DNA from: Entamoeba histolytica HM-1:IMSS
Taxonomy: Eukaryota > Evosea > Mastigamoebida > Endamoebidae
DNA: 64,000 bases
Assembly (NCBI RefSeq): GCF_000208925.1
Contig: NW_001914900.1
Coordinates: 1 to 64,000, forward strand
Direction: 5' to 3'
Part shown: positions 11,092 to 20,503 of the stretch, one piece after another
Layout: each line of letters starts with the position of its first letter
Numbering within the stretch: position 1 is the first letter of the stretch
The notes under the pieces: model-generated
The model's database searches: none
Told to the model about the DNA's origin: nothing
The model's input: the letters and a program-made list of their open reading frames with translations, nothing else
Position numbers and translations under genes: made by a program

Positions 11092-11739
11092 AAATAAAAA
11101 ATACACATAACAGAAATAAAAGGATTAATAAATACTACTTCTAATATAACCACTACACCATCAAAATACGTAAGTTTTATCTTTCTTAGAAAAGTAGGTT
11201 GTTTCAATAAAACTAGGAATTGACAAAAAGTTAGTAATTGTAAAATTATAAAATTAATAGTCATACGAATAGGCGTATAAGTAAAAAGATCAGCTAAATA
11301 ATAAATAGATTGAATAGAAAGACTTTATCAAAAATAGTGATAAAAGACATAATAACTAAAAACTAGAAATAATTATGAAATGGCATAGGATTTGGAAATA
11401 AAAATTAAGATGAAGAGATTAGAAATAAGATAGAGATTAAAAAAGTGACAGAAGTGATAAGTTCTTTTGTTATAAAATAAAAGAAAAAATAAAATGTAAC
11501 AAAATTGATTTAAGTGATGATTTATTATTGATCACTTAATGTATTGTGTAATTCTTTTCCATAAAACTGATCAAAAACAAAAATAATTGTATTTAATATA
11601 GATTTAGAATATTTGTTGACACATCAATTTCCATTATAAGAGTTAATAGAAAAATCCACTTTTTGGAGAAGAAAAATGAAAAATCTTCACTCATATGAAG
11701 AAATTAATAGAAGAGTATTGAGTTCTAGAAGTGAAAGAA
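11092..11739. other. Gap upstream of NDP kinase, no gene seen
   Basis: About 650 bases of AT-rich sequence with no convincing reading frame. The promoter of the kinase gene lies at its right-hand end. Confidence 0.4.
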
Positions 11740-11764
11740 GTTTATAAAAAGGAGTACCGAACTT
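11740..11764 (+). promoter_or_regulatory. Core promoter (TATA-like + GAAC) of NDP kinase gene
   Basis: GTTTATAAAAAG at 11740-11751 resembles the Entamoeba TATA-like GTATTTAAA, and CCGAACTT at 11757-11764 contains the GAAC core. The ATG follows 23 bases later, consistent with the short leaders of Entamoeba mRNAs. Confidence 0.55.
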
Positions 11765-11786
11765 ATAATATATCAAGTTATTTTAG

Positions 11787-12422
11787 ATGTCAGTAGAAAG
11801 AGCTCTTGTTCTTGCTAAACCAGATGCTGTATGTATCAGACAAGCTCCTATTACTGCAGTTGAAACATTATTAAAGTCTATTAATGGAGGAAAGCTTCTT
11901 TGTTTTGAACATCATGTTGTACCAACTGAATTGGCAGAACAACACTATGAAGAACATAAAGGAAAAGGCTTTTTCCCAAAACTTCTTAATTTCATTTGTA
12001 ATCCAAATGGAGTTATTGTTATGGTTTTTGAAGGTGTTAATGCTGTTAAAACTATTAGAGAAGTATTTGGTCCAACTTTTGTTGAAAAGGCAATTCAAGT
12101 AGAATGTCTTAGAGGTAAGTTTGGAAGTTGTGGTGGAATTAATTGTTTCCATTCAAGTGATTCTGCTGAAAGTGGAGCACGTGAAACTAAATTATGGGTT
12201 GATTACTTTAAGATTGAATTAAATGAAGAAAAAGCCAAAAAAGCTTTTGATGAATATAAAGCTAAGTATGATGGTAAATATAAATGTGATGTATCTAAAG
12301 TTAGAGATATAGTTAAAAAGATTAGGGCTGACTCTGAAGAATATGTTAATGCAATGAAAGAATTAAGTGACTGTGATGACTTCCTTATCAAGCAATTATT
12401 AGCTTCAATTATTTTGAATTGA
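11787..12422 (+). CDS. Nucleoside diphosphate kinase-like protein with C-terminal extension
   Basis: NDP kinases transfer the gamma phosphate of ATP to other nucleoside diphosphates through a phospho-histidine. Residues 1-150 form the kinase domain: ALVLAKPDAV at the start and the active-site loop INCFHSSDSAESGARE, with His122 at the position of the catalytic histidine in NxxHGSDS. The Gly of HGSDS is Ser here. The protein has 211 residues against about 150 for the usual enzyme; the last 60 form a Lys/Glu-rich helical extension. The start is the first ATG after a TATA-like/GAAC promoter. It converges on the lectin gene with an 80-base gap. Confidence 0.88.
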   Translation: MSVERALVLAKPDAVCIRQAPITAVETLLKSINGGKLLCFEHHVVPTELAEQHYEEHKGKGFFPKLLNFICNPNGVIVMVFEGVNAVKTIREVFGPTFVEKAIQVECLRGKFGSCGGINCFHSSDSAESGARETKLWVDYFKIELNEEKAKKAFDEYKAKYDGKYKCDVSKVRDIVKKIRADSEEYVNAMKELSDCDDFLIKQLLASIILN

Positions 12423-12502
12423 TTTTTTTTTAGTATTTTTTTTTGTTTTTCTAAGAAATGCTTAAATTATTAAAGAGAAATAATTTATTCTTAATGTTTC
12501 AA

Positions 12503-13645
12503 TTAAAAATTATTGGATTGTGATGATATTACTTTTAAAGTTATATAAACTAAGACTGATGCAAGAACAATACCATTTAAAAACAGTAAATAATCCCATA
12601 TAGTGAGTTTGTTCACAACTATTTTTTCTTGGAGAATTGTATTTTTTCTAATTCTTTCAAGAAGGTTATCAGCAGTTTGTCTCATTGATTCATATAAATC
12701 ATATAAGTTACCGAGTTGAATTGTTGTTGTTGATATAAATTGGTCAATTGCTTTTGTAGGTAAACCTTTTGGGACATTTTCTAATGACTCTAATATCTTA
12801 TTTAGTTGTTGTTGTCGTGCAATAACAAATTTTTTAGTTATTGCAGTTGATTTATCAATTTCATGAATTGTGTCATAAATTATTTTTAAGTTATACGATG
12901 ATTCTCTTCCAAGTTCTAATGCAGTAAATTCTCTTGTTATTGAATCAAGATTAATACCAATATAATGAGGATTGACGTTATGTGTTGTTGAAGGAGTAAT
13001 ATCTTCAATTTCAATTGAATTAAGAATTTGTGTATCTGATAATTCACCAGTTAACCCAGAAACACTAACAACAAGTCCTTTTGGTAATTTTTGATTATAA
13101 TAAGTACAATGTTCATTATTAAAATCAATATTAATTTTACCATTTATATAATTAATTGTTAGGCGTTGTGGAGAATTACGATTAATCGTAAATGAACATG
13201 TTCTTTTTGAAATATCAATCCCATCTCTTTTTGGTTCGTATGTTAAAGTTCCATCATTATAAATTAATTGAATACTTGGAATTGAAGCATATGAGTTTTG
13301 AAATGTATCAACGAATATAGCTAATCCTTTCCATTGTTCTTGTCCACCTAATGCTGTTCCAATTTCAAGTTGTTCTGGAGTTAACCAAAATGCCATTCCA
13401 TCTCCATGTTTTTTATTGGAAATAGAAAGTAATGAAAATTCATACGTTACATTAAAATAATCACTAAGTATACGTTTTTTTAATGAAACCATACCTTTTT
13501 GACTTTTTTTATCTGCAGTAATATACATATACCTTCCATTTGTATACGCATCTCCTTTTATTTGAAATTCATTTGGTTGTGATGCAGCATTATATCGTTC
13601 TGATTGTACTTGAATAAACAAACAAATAACAATGATTAATTTCAT
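12503..13645 (-). CDS. L-type lectin-like cargo receptor (ERGIC-53/VIP36 family)
   Basis: Predicted type I membrane protein of 380 residues. A signal peptide of about 15 residues is followed by a legume-type lectin domain (about residues 20-215) with the conserved block HGDGMAFWLTP and the IFVDTFQNS segment that normally contributes metal and sugar contacts. Residues 230-345 are helical, and a single membrane segment (about 350-372) precedes a short tail ending in SQSNNF. Animal ERGIC-53 ends in a KKFF-type export/retrieval signal; none is visible here. Family members carry N-glycosylated cargo between ER and Golgi, which is the likely role. Confidence 0.87.
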   Translation of the reverse strand: MKLIIVICLFIQVQSERYNAASQPNEFQIKGDAYTNGRYMYITADKKSQKGMVSLKKRILSDYFNVTYEFSLLSISNKKHGDGMAFWLTPEQLEIGTALGGQEQWKGLAIFVDTFQNSYASIPSIQLIYNDGTLTYEPKRDGIDISKRTCSFTINRNSPQRLTINYINGKINIDFNNEHCTYYNQKLPKGLVVSVSGLTGELSDTQILNSIEIEDITPSTTHNVNPHYIGINLDSITREFTALELGRESSYNLKIIYDTIHEIDKSTAITKKFVIARQQQLNKILESLENVPKGLPTKAIDQFISTTTIQLGNLYDLYESMRQTADNLLERIRKNTILQEKIVVNKLTIWDYLLFLNGIVLASVLVYITLKVISSQSNNF

Positions 13646-13765
13646 TACTTCTGATTCTTTTATAGTTTTTAATTTTTTATTTCTATTTGTTTTTATTTCA
13701 TGAAAAACGTATTTTCATTTTATTACTTATTTTAAATAAAAGTAATATAGATTTGAAGACGATAA
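13646..13765. promoter_or_regulatory. Upstream region of lectin gene
   Basis: Short AT-rich stretch expected to hold the lectin promoter. No clear GAAC element was seen. Confidence 0.25.
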
Positions 13766-14050
13766 TTCAGAGGCACTACGCTGAACCCTAAAATAAATGA
13801 AAACACTGAACCATTCTAGTTACTATTTGGCTATGATGTTGTTGTTGGTGATATAATATCTATTCAAAATTAATTGGTTATTATTTATTATGAATAAGTC
13901 TTAAAGAATTATTTATTATATTATGATGGGAATACTATTTATTTAGAATCAAGTATATTTGATAATGATATTTTGAATTGAACAAGTATGTAATATTATA
14001 AAGAAAAAAGTGATTATAAAGTGGTTGTTGATATTAAAGAAGATGAAACA
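13766..14050 (+). pseudogene. Decayed coding sequence with five in-frame stops
   Basis: One plus-strand frame keeps protein-like content over 95 codons and includes FRGTTLNPKINENTEPF, LLFGYDVVVGDIISIQN, YYDGNTIYLESSIFDNDIL and YKVVVDIKEDET, separated by five stop codons. Codon use (GTT, GAT, GAA, ATT) resembles true genes of this window rather than random AT-rich DNA. No start codon remains. I do not recognise the family. Confidence 0.5.
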
Positions 14051-14797
14051 TAGTTATAGTGTTATTGATATTTTCAAAATAAAATAATATTATAAAGAGT
14101 GAGGAGTTTTAATACTCATCAAATTCAAAATAATAATCAAATAACAATTTAAATGAAGAACATTTAATTCAATAATATTTGAAAAGACTTTAATTTAATA
14201 AAAATAAAATGGAGTCATTCTCATCTCTCAATATGATGAAATACTAATTGTTTAGTAAGTTATAATTGATTTTATTTTGTTTTTAATTTTTGAATGAAAA
14301 ATAACTGTATTAAAAAGAAATAAGTTTTTATTAGAAAATATTATAATATTATTAGCTAATTTGTTCATGATAAATAAGTTATTAGACATTTCAAAAAAAT
14401 ACACATAAACGAACTTAATAATTAATTAATAAAAAAATATTTTCAATACCAATAGATGGATAAATAAATTATTTAATTAAACTAATGAAATACATAATAA
14501 ATGTATATGATTAAATGTATTAATATTCTTATAATGTAATGATGTTATAAATGACAACTTTCAAATAAAAAGAATGACAATAATAACATTCATGGGATAA
14601 TTTTCTTTAAATAAACGATAAGGTAATAGAATTTTACTAATAAATAATTAGTTTTTATCAGATAAAATTAATTACTTTTTATTGGTAATTTTTTTTTGGT
14701 TTGGAGAAGCAATAAATTATTTTGAAGTAAAACAATTATTTAAACGGAGAATAAAAAAGATAAAAAAACAATCTTTTTATGACAAAAGACTTCATTA
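14051..14797. other. AT-rich gap upstream of a small disordered-protein gene
   Basis: About 750 bases. The first 100 bases may continue the relic frame (RSFNTHQIQNNNQIT). The rest is low-complexity A/T sequence without a recognisable gene. Confidence 0.4.
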
Positions 14798-15403
14798 ATG
14801 ACCGATTTATTTCAAGAAAAAGAAATTAAATTTGGATTTGATTCTACAACTGACGATGAATCTATGGTAAATAATAAACCAATTGAAGATACTAATAGTC
14901 ATATTGAAGACTTATTTCCTCCAGAACAATCAACAATGGTATATGTTGAAAGTAAATTCATTCCTAAAGAAAAGAGAGCAAAAGGATTGATTGAACGTGA
15001 AAAAGGATATAATAAACATCGTCAAAACTTAAAGAAGAAATATGAAAAGAAACCTCGAAGACCTGGACTAATTCAACACGAAACACTCCAACAACAAATG
15101 AAAGCTTCAAAAGAATTTAATGACCCAGCTCCTGTATTTAATATGCCAAGAGACCCAAGAAGGTTACAAGAAAAAGAAGAAACTACAATGGAAAATGAAG
15201 AGCCTAAACGCAGAATTATTTTAACAAACAAAATAGAAAGAGAACCTCTCTTTAATTCAGAGACAACTGCTGATTCTTCGACAAATACTATCGATAATGA
15301 TTTGTTTACTATTGAGGATGACAATGATTTCTTCTCTTCTGATTTTGACTTATTTAGTCATCCAAAGAAACAACATTCAGAAAGTGAAGTACAATTATAT
15401 TGA
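14798..15403 (+). CDS. Hypothetical acidic, disordered protein
   Basis: Protein of 201 residues of unknown function. It is rich in charged residues and has no signal peptide or membrane segment. A basic centre (about residues 55-90, with KHRQNLKKKYEKKPRRPG) lies between acidic ends; the C-terminus (about 160-190) alternates Asp, Ser and Phe (DDNDFFSSDFDLFSH). The pattern resembles nuclear or scaffold proteins with short linear motifs, but no domain is recognised. Codon use and the clean ATG support a real gene. Confidence 0.7.
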   Translation: MTDLFQEKEIKFGFDSTTDDESMVNNKPIEDTNSHIEDLFPPEQSTMVYVESKFIPKEKRAKGLIEREKGYNKHRQNLKKKYEKKPRRPGLIQHETLQQQMKASKEFNDPAPVFNMPRDPRRLQEKEETTMENEEPKRRIILTNKIEREPLFNSETTADSSTNTIDNDLFTIEDDNDFFSSDFDLFSHPKKQHSESEVQLY

Positions 15404-15660
15404 GTCAATAGGATCTCGTCATGTGGGGTTGTCCAAGGACTTTAAATTTGGAACAAACTGAAGTCTTATTTTTTATCTTTTGTATTTTTATTAGATCCTT
15501 TTTGATTCAAGGATGGTTTATTTGAATCGTTTTAGACATTCAATTGAAGGAAATTCGGATATTCCTCTAAACCATTATGTATCTTATGTTAATATAATTA
15601 TTTATGACAACCCCAAAATCAGAACTCTCATAATAATAAAGAATATATATTAGTGAGAAA
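15404..15660 (+). other. Structured or relic segment downstream of 14798-15403
   Basis: Two readings are possible. First, it has unusual inverted repeats: TGGGGTTGTC (15424-15433) matches GACAACCCCA (15606-15615) perfectly, and GATTCAA/TTGAATC and TTTAG/CTAAA arms lie between them. Second, a 46-codon ATG frame (15513-15653, containing NRFRHSIEGNSDIPLNHYV) and an open piece before it (GSRHVGLSKDFKFGTN) look like decayed coding sequence. No known RNA family was recognised. Confidence 0.35.
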
Positions 15661-16399
15661 AGTTCTTGTTAAGAATGAATAATTTGACACAAAAAAAAAC
15701 ATCGATAATCTAAAATATTATAATAAATAAGTATTAATTCTAAATGAACATTACATACTAAAATTTCTTTCAAAATGAATAGCCTTATTCTCATAAGGTG
15801 TTAGGACAATAAACTCTACCTCAAAACAAAATCATATAAGTTTGGGAGAAAAATCTCTTGGTCGGTTTTGTTTAAAGAAAATTTTAATTCAATTGAATTA
15901 ATGAATATTGAAAAAAAACTAACTTATTTTCTTCTAAGAATGATAATAAATTATATAAAAAGATAAACGTTAAATTGATATTCTATTTTAAAGTTTCTTT
16001 TGTTTTTGGGTAAAATAAAATAACAAAATTTATTAGATACGAATTATTGCTATTAATACGAATTGATTCTAAGAAATATAATAATAGTAGTTAGAAGAAT
16101 AGATAATAATAGAAATAAATAATATCTTGACTACAAAAAGAGAGATAATAAAAGAATTAGATTAATTAACAAATCAAATGAGTAGTCATCATTAAGAAGT
16201 AAGAAAATAATAAGATAAGATGATGATATGAATAAATCGAATAAAGAAAGTTTGAACAAAAAATAAAGGAATTATATTAATTACTTAAAAACTTAGTCTA
16301 TGTTAAAATAGTAGACAACTTATGAAAAACAAAACAATAAAAATAAAAAATTAATACTGGGTTGTAGAGTAATTAAAATATAATGAAAAAAATTGATAA
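15661..16399. other. AT-rich gap with weak relic signal on minus strand
   Basis: About 740 bases. Near 15750-15880 the minus strand reads TDQEIFLPNLYDFVLR followed by stops, which may be another gene relic. A hairpin CCTTAT-TCTC-ATAAGG lies at 15783-15798. The rest is low-complexity. Confidence 0.3.
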
Positions 16400-16609
16400 A
16401 GCAAGCTAAAAGAAGATAACATTATTCCAGAAATAGGATTTCTTGAATATTATAGGTTAGTTGAAAAAAAAACTGAAATAATCCTCAAAAAGAATATTCA
16501 TTAACACTACTGTTTAGATAATGATATTTTAATAATGTTAGATAATTAACATTATATAATGATAAAGAAATATATAAAAGAATGTTTTTATGTATTATGT
16601 ATAAATTGA
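16400..16609 (+). pseudogene. Short decayed coding sequence
   Basis: One plus-strand frame is open for 34 codons (including EDNIIPEIGFLEYYRLVEKK), then continues through two stops with HYCLDNDILIMLDN and further sensible residues. The surrounding sequence has no comparable frame. Family unknown; the call is tentative because short AT-rich frames arise by chance. Confidence 0.3.
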
Positions 16610-17796
16610 ATTTTTTATTTTTGGTTTAATATTATGATCAATGTTAATAGAATATGTTAGAAAAAAAGAAAACCATCTATTCAAAAATAATGAATAAGTA
16701 ATGAAAAAAAATAAGATATGAGCACGTCCAATATATGATATAGTAAAATATAATGTACTTTATTTTATAATATTTATATCAAAATCAAATATATTCAATA
16801 AAAGATATATAGTTAGATATAAGGTGAAATTCTTAGAATAATAGTACTGAATTATATTACACTAATTAACCACTTTATATACGACTTATATGTATTATTC
16901 TATTAGTGATTGGTTCTATAATCTTTAATTTAAAGAAGATCTTAAAAATATTGTTGTAGAATAATAATTATTCAGATAATAACTTCAGAAGAGAATAGAC
17001 ATGTTATTGAATTAAGTTTGATTCATTTAATAGAAGTAATACATTTGTAAAAAAAATTATAAAGTAATTAAATTCAATTTTTAGTTCGAAGAACAAACAC
17101 AAAAATGGAATCGTCTTTTAATTTTTTAAAAAAAACATCAAAATGATTTTAATAAATAAATTTGTTATGAGACATAAACTAACTGAAGTAATTTATTTAC
17201 ATAAACTTTTTTCTATAATATTCTTTTTAGTAATTGTTTTTCAAGAGTTAGTTTAAAGTTTTTTGGGTAATTTGGGAAGATATCTTTTTTTCTATAACTT
17301 TAGTTTCAAGAATATTGTGAAAGTGTTGTTGAAATCAAAACAAAATCAACTAAAAATCAAGAGAAAAGAAATTCAAAAGAGATTTTTCTAAAATAAATAC
17401 AAAACATCTTACGAAATTGAAAACAAAAAGAAAAGAACATTATTTAGTTTCTAGAAAGACAAAAATAGAACATTGACAATTCATACTTGAAATTAATAAT
17501 TGTTTTTTCATAGAAATTCAAAGAAAATGATTTACGAAAGAAAGAATGACGTCAAACCTTTTCTCCTTAACTTATAAAAAAAAGATACATTGAAACATTA
17601 ATTTCATTTACTCCAAAATAAAAGTTTGACTTGTCTTTCGTAATTTAAAAAAAAAGTAATTTAATTGTTGTAATTGATATTTCAAAAAAAAAAAATAATT
17701 AATGGAAAAGAATGATGGATTATAGATAAGGTTACATTCCAGAAATACACCAGCATAATATTTAAAGGGGAATTGAAAAATGGTATTAATTACAAT
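16610..17796. other. AT-rich gap, no gene seen
   Basis: About 1.2 kb of low-complexity A/T sequence between a relic and a small gene. No RNA gene or convincing reading frame was found. Confidence 0.4.
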
Positions 17797-18054
17797 ATGA
17801 GTTTCAACACATCCTTTACACATTTGATTAAATGTAAAACTATTTACTGTCAAAAAACACCACTTATAGTAGTCAAACAATATGTACGTCCTTCAAGTTT
17901 AATTGAACCAACAACAAACAACCTTGATCAAGAAGAAAATATGTTTCTTGATTATGAAGAAGATTTTGTTGTTGTAGGAACTGAATCTGTAGTCAATGAA
18001 GATATTCCTATTGAACGTTGTAGTAATAATTCATCACTATGTCTTAACTTTTAG
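17797..18054 (+). CDS. Small hypothetical protein
   Basis: ORF of 85 codons from the ATG at 17797; an ATG at 17773 would add eight residues. The N-terminal half is basic with paired cysteines (IKCKTIYCQK), and the C-terminal half is acidic (LDYEEDFVVVGTESVVNEDIPIE). No domain, signal peptide or membrane segment was recognised. Codon use (CAA, CTT, GAA, GTT) is that of the genes in this window, which favours a real gene or a recently broken one. Confidence 0.5.
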   Translation: MSFNTSFTHLIKCKTIYCQKTPLIVVKQYVRPSSLIEPTTNNLDQEENMFLDYEEDFVVVGTESVVNEDIPIERCSNNSSLCLNF

Positions 18055-18302
18055 ATAAGGTAAGAATCTATGTGTATAGTTTAAATTTATTTTCTTTGTT
18101 TACTTTGGTTTAAATGTCTTTTATTTGTTTAAATAATGTACTGATGAATATAATGCTATTAAATAACAACTTTTTGTAAAAATTGCTATTTATAACACTA
18201 CTATTTTACTCAGAACTAATAACGTTAAAAGAACTTAAAATGACACCTTTAATCCCCAAAAGAAGACTAAAAATATCAAAGGTTAACTCTTAAGAATTAA
18301 AA
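18055..18302. promoter_or_regulatory. Upstream region of filamin-like gene
   Basis: About 250 AT-rich bases; the recognisable core promoter lies directly to the right. Confidence 0.3.
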
Positions 18303-18328
18303 GGATTTAAAAGATGATAAAGAACTTG
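18303..18328 (+). promoter_or_regulatory. Core promoter (TATA-like + GAAC) of filamin-like gene
   Basis: GGATTTAAAAG at 18303-18313 is close to the Entamoeba TATA-like consensus, and AAGAACTTG with the GAAC core at 18322-18325 follows. The start codon is 18 bases beyond the GAAC core. Confidence 0.6.
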
Positions 18329-18342
18329 AAAACATAAACAAA

Positions 18343-20115
18343 ATGACTGAAGAACAAACAAATAACCCACAAGTCAACCCAGAAGAACCACAAATTAATC
18401 CAGATGAACCACCTAATTTCAATATTGAATCAGAAGCTGATGTAGAACCATTAGTTCTTCAATTAAAAGCTTTTCTTGAAAAACATGATCTTGATGTTTC
18501 CGTTAAATTCAAACCAAAGAAAATGAGAGGATCAACTTCTTTGGTTGATGGAGATGGACTTAAAACAGGAGAAGTTAATATTCCAGCAGACTTCAAAATT
18601 ACTGGTAAAGATAATAATGGTAAAGATCTTGGACATGGAGGAGATGATGTAAAAGTTAAAGTAATTGATCCACAAGGAAATGAAGTTCCTTGTGAAGTCA
18701 AAGACAATGGAGATGGAACTTATGATGTTGGTTATACTCCAGTTGTTCCAGGAATGCATAAAATTGAAGTTCTTGTTAATGATGAACCAGTAGAAAATAC
18801 ACCAGTTGATGTACTTGTCTTTGATGAAATTCCTGATGCACTTAATTGTACTGCTGAAGGAGAAGGTTTAGAAAATGCAGAAACAAAAACACCAGCACCA
18901 TTTAAGATTGTTACAAGAAATAGAGCAGGTGAACAACTCAAGAATGGAGGACAAAAGTTTAATGTTACTGTCCAAGGACCAACTATTGCTGCTGAAGTTA
19001 CAGTTAAAGATAATGAAGATGGTACATATGATGTTGAATATGTTGCTAAAGAACCAGGAAAACATCACATTGATGTTCAAGTTGAAACACCAGTCACTCC
19101 ACCAGAAGGAGAAAAGATTAATCCAGATAATAAGGAAATGAAAAGTATTAAAAATATGCCAATTGATCTTGAAGTTAAACTTAATCATGAAGATGCTGAT
19201 CCAGCACAATGTTGGGCTGAAGGACCAGGAGTTGAAGGAGGATGTAAGACTTGTGATATGGCAGAATTTGTTATTCATGCTGTTAATCCAAATGGAGAAC
19301 CATGCACACTTGAAACAGTTCCATTTGATGTTTGTGTAACAGATCCAGATGATGAAGAACTTGAAACTAAAATTGAAAAGAAAGAGGATGGTACATATCA
19401 TGCAGAATATAAACCAACTAAACCAGGTAAATATAATGTTGAAGTTATTTTAAGAAATCCAGAAGTTCCATCTAACTTTGAACATATTAAAGGATCACCA
19501 TTTACACCAGAAATTCTTCCAGGTATTACTGCTGGTAATTGTGTTGTTAGTGGACCAGGTGTAGATGGAGGAGAAGATCTTGATGATTGTAATGATGCAG
19601 AATTTGTTATTACAGCTAAAGATTATAATGGAGATCCTATTAAAGAAGGAGGAGCTAAATTTGATATTAAAGTACATGATCCAAATGGAGATGATTTAGA
19701 ATGTGAATGTGTTGATAACAACGATGGTACTTACAGTTGTAAATATGCACCAGAATTCCCAGGTGATTACACAGTTGACATTAAACTTAATGGTGATAAA
19801 GTTGGTAAAGCACCATATGAAGTTTGTGTTGGAGAGGGAGTTGATAATCAAAAATCAGGAGTTGATTGCTTCCAATTTACTATTCTTGCTAAAAGTAAAA
19901 GAGGAGGACCTGTTAAACCAGGTAATGCTAAATTCTCAGTTAAAATTATTCATGAAAATGGAACAGAAATTCCACAAGAAAATATTGATATCAAAAATTT
20001 GAAGGAAGCTAAATACAGAGTTACTTACAAAGTTTCAGAACATGGTGATTATACAATTCATTGCTTATTGAATAATAGAGATATTAAGGGATCACCATGG
20101 GTTCAACAATGCTAA
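18343..20115 (+). CDS. Filamin-repeat actin-crosslinking protein (ABP-120/gelation-factor-like) without CH domains
   Basis: Protein of 590 residues made of a Pro/Asn/Glu-rich disordered N-terminus (1-40), a short helical segment and five filamin-type immunoglobulin repeats at about 65-160, 161-285, 286-395, 396-500 and 501-590. Each repeat shows the hallmark DGTY(D/H/S)V/CxYxPxxPGxYxVxV block, and two end in KGSPF or KGSPW. The Dictyostelium ABP-120 has two N-terminal calponin-homology domains and six repeats; here no CH domain is visible, so direct actin binding would need another surface or partner. The last repeat may be the dimerisation unit, by analogy. Strong codon bias (GGA, CCA, GTT) and a canonical promoter point to high expression. 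Confidence 0.9.
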   Translation: MTEEQTNNPQVNPEEPQINPDEPPNFNIESEADVEPLVLQLKAFLEKHDLDVSVKFKPKKMRGSTSLVDGDGLKTGEVNIPADFKITGKDNNGKDLGHGGDDVKVKVIDPQGNEVPCEVKDNGDGTYDVGYTPVVPGMHKIEVLVNDEPVENTPVDVLVFDEIPDALNCTAEGEGLENAETKTPAPFKIVTRNRAGEQLKNGGQKFNVTVQGPTIAAEVTVKDNEDGTYDVEYVAKEPGKHHIDVQVETPVTPPEGEKINPDNKEMKSIKNMPIDLEVKLNHEDADPAQCWAEGPGVEGGCKTCDMAEFVIHAVNPNGEPCTLETVPFDVCVTDPDDEELETKIEKKEDGTYHAEYKPTKPGKYNVEVILRNPEVPSNFEHIKGSPFTPEILPGITAGNCVVSGPGVDGGEDLDDCNDAEFVITAKDYNGDPIKEGGAKFDIKVHDPNGDDLECECVDNNDGTYSCKYAPEFPGDYTVDIKLNGDKVGKAPYEVCVGEGVDNQKSGVDCFQFTILAKSKRGGPVKPGNAKFSVKIIHENGTEIPQENIDIKNLKEAKYRVTYKVSEHGDYTIHCLLNNRDIKGSPWVQQC

Positions 20116-20326
20116 GACAGGAAAGAAAACCTTTTCGTTAGTTTAAATTGACCGTTCATTTTTCTGTTTTGTATTATATTTTTATAATCATTGTTATATA
20201 TAACAATGACTATTATGTTAAATCATAAAATATAATATTTAATCTATTAAAATTTTTCATAATAACTTTTATGTCTCATTACCTTTGTATTATTTTTAGT
20301 TTAACACTTTAGATAAACCTGCTGTC
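20116..20326. other. 3' region of filamin-like gene
   Basis: AT-rich 3' flank without a recognised gene. Confidence 0.35.
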
Positions 20327-20503
20327 ATGTCTTATAAATTACTTGAAGAACTAATGATAAAATACATTATATGTAATTTGTTCTTCAAGAAATATAAGAG
20401 GTTTATAACTTTGTCTTAACTAATAAATCAATTCATTTTGTTCAACCCCCATTGTGTTGTTAAAAACTCTTTCTTTTTTCACTCCAAGAGTCAGCTTTAT
20501 TAA
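20327..20503 (+). pseudogene. Gene relic with a single internal stop
   Basis: From the ATG at 20327 the frame gives SYKLLEELMIKYIICNLFF and continues to a TAA at 20417-20419. The same frame then runs on with INQFILFNPHCVVKNSFFF until a TAA at 20501. The layout (short helices, then an NPH motif) resembles the N-terminal cap that begins many Entamoeba LRR-family proteins, but similarity is weak. In-frame codons continue upstream of the ATG to about 20303. Confidence 0.45.

Noticed and set aside
15404..15660. snRNA, RNase P/MRP or SRP RNA
   Set aside because: None of the family signatures (U2, U4, U5, U6 core motifs, P4 helix, SRP helix 8) was found; kept only as an unexplained structured or relic segment.
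18868..19401. Minus-strand ORF of 177 codons opposite the filamin-like gene
   Set aside because: Composed of F, N, I, W and S, the complement of biased sense codons; the sense strand has clear filamin repeats.
20342..20389. Hairpin with a perfect 10-bp stem CTTGAAGAAC / GTTCTTCAAG, first taken for a small RNA or terminator
   Set aside because: It lies inside the coding relic at 20327-20503, where the left arm is part of the Leu-Leu-Glu-Glu codons; no independent sign of an RNA gene.
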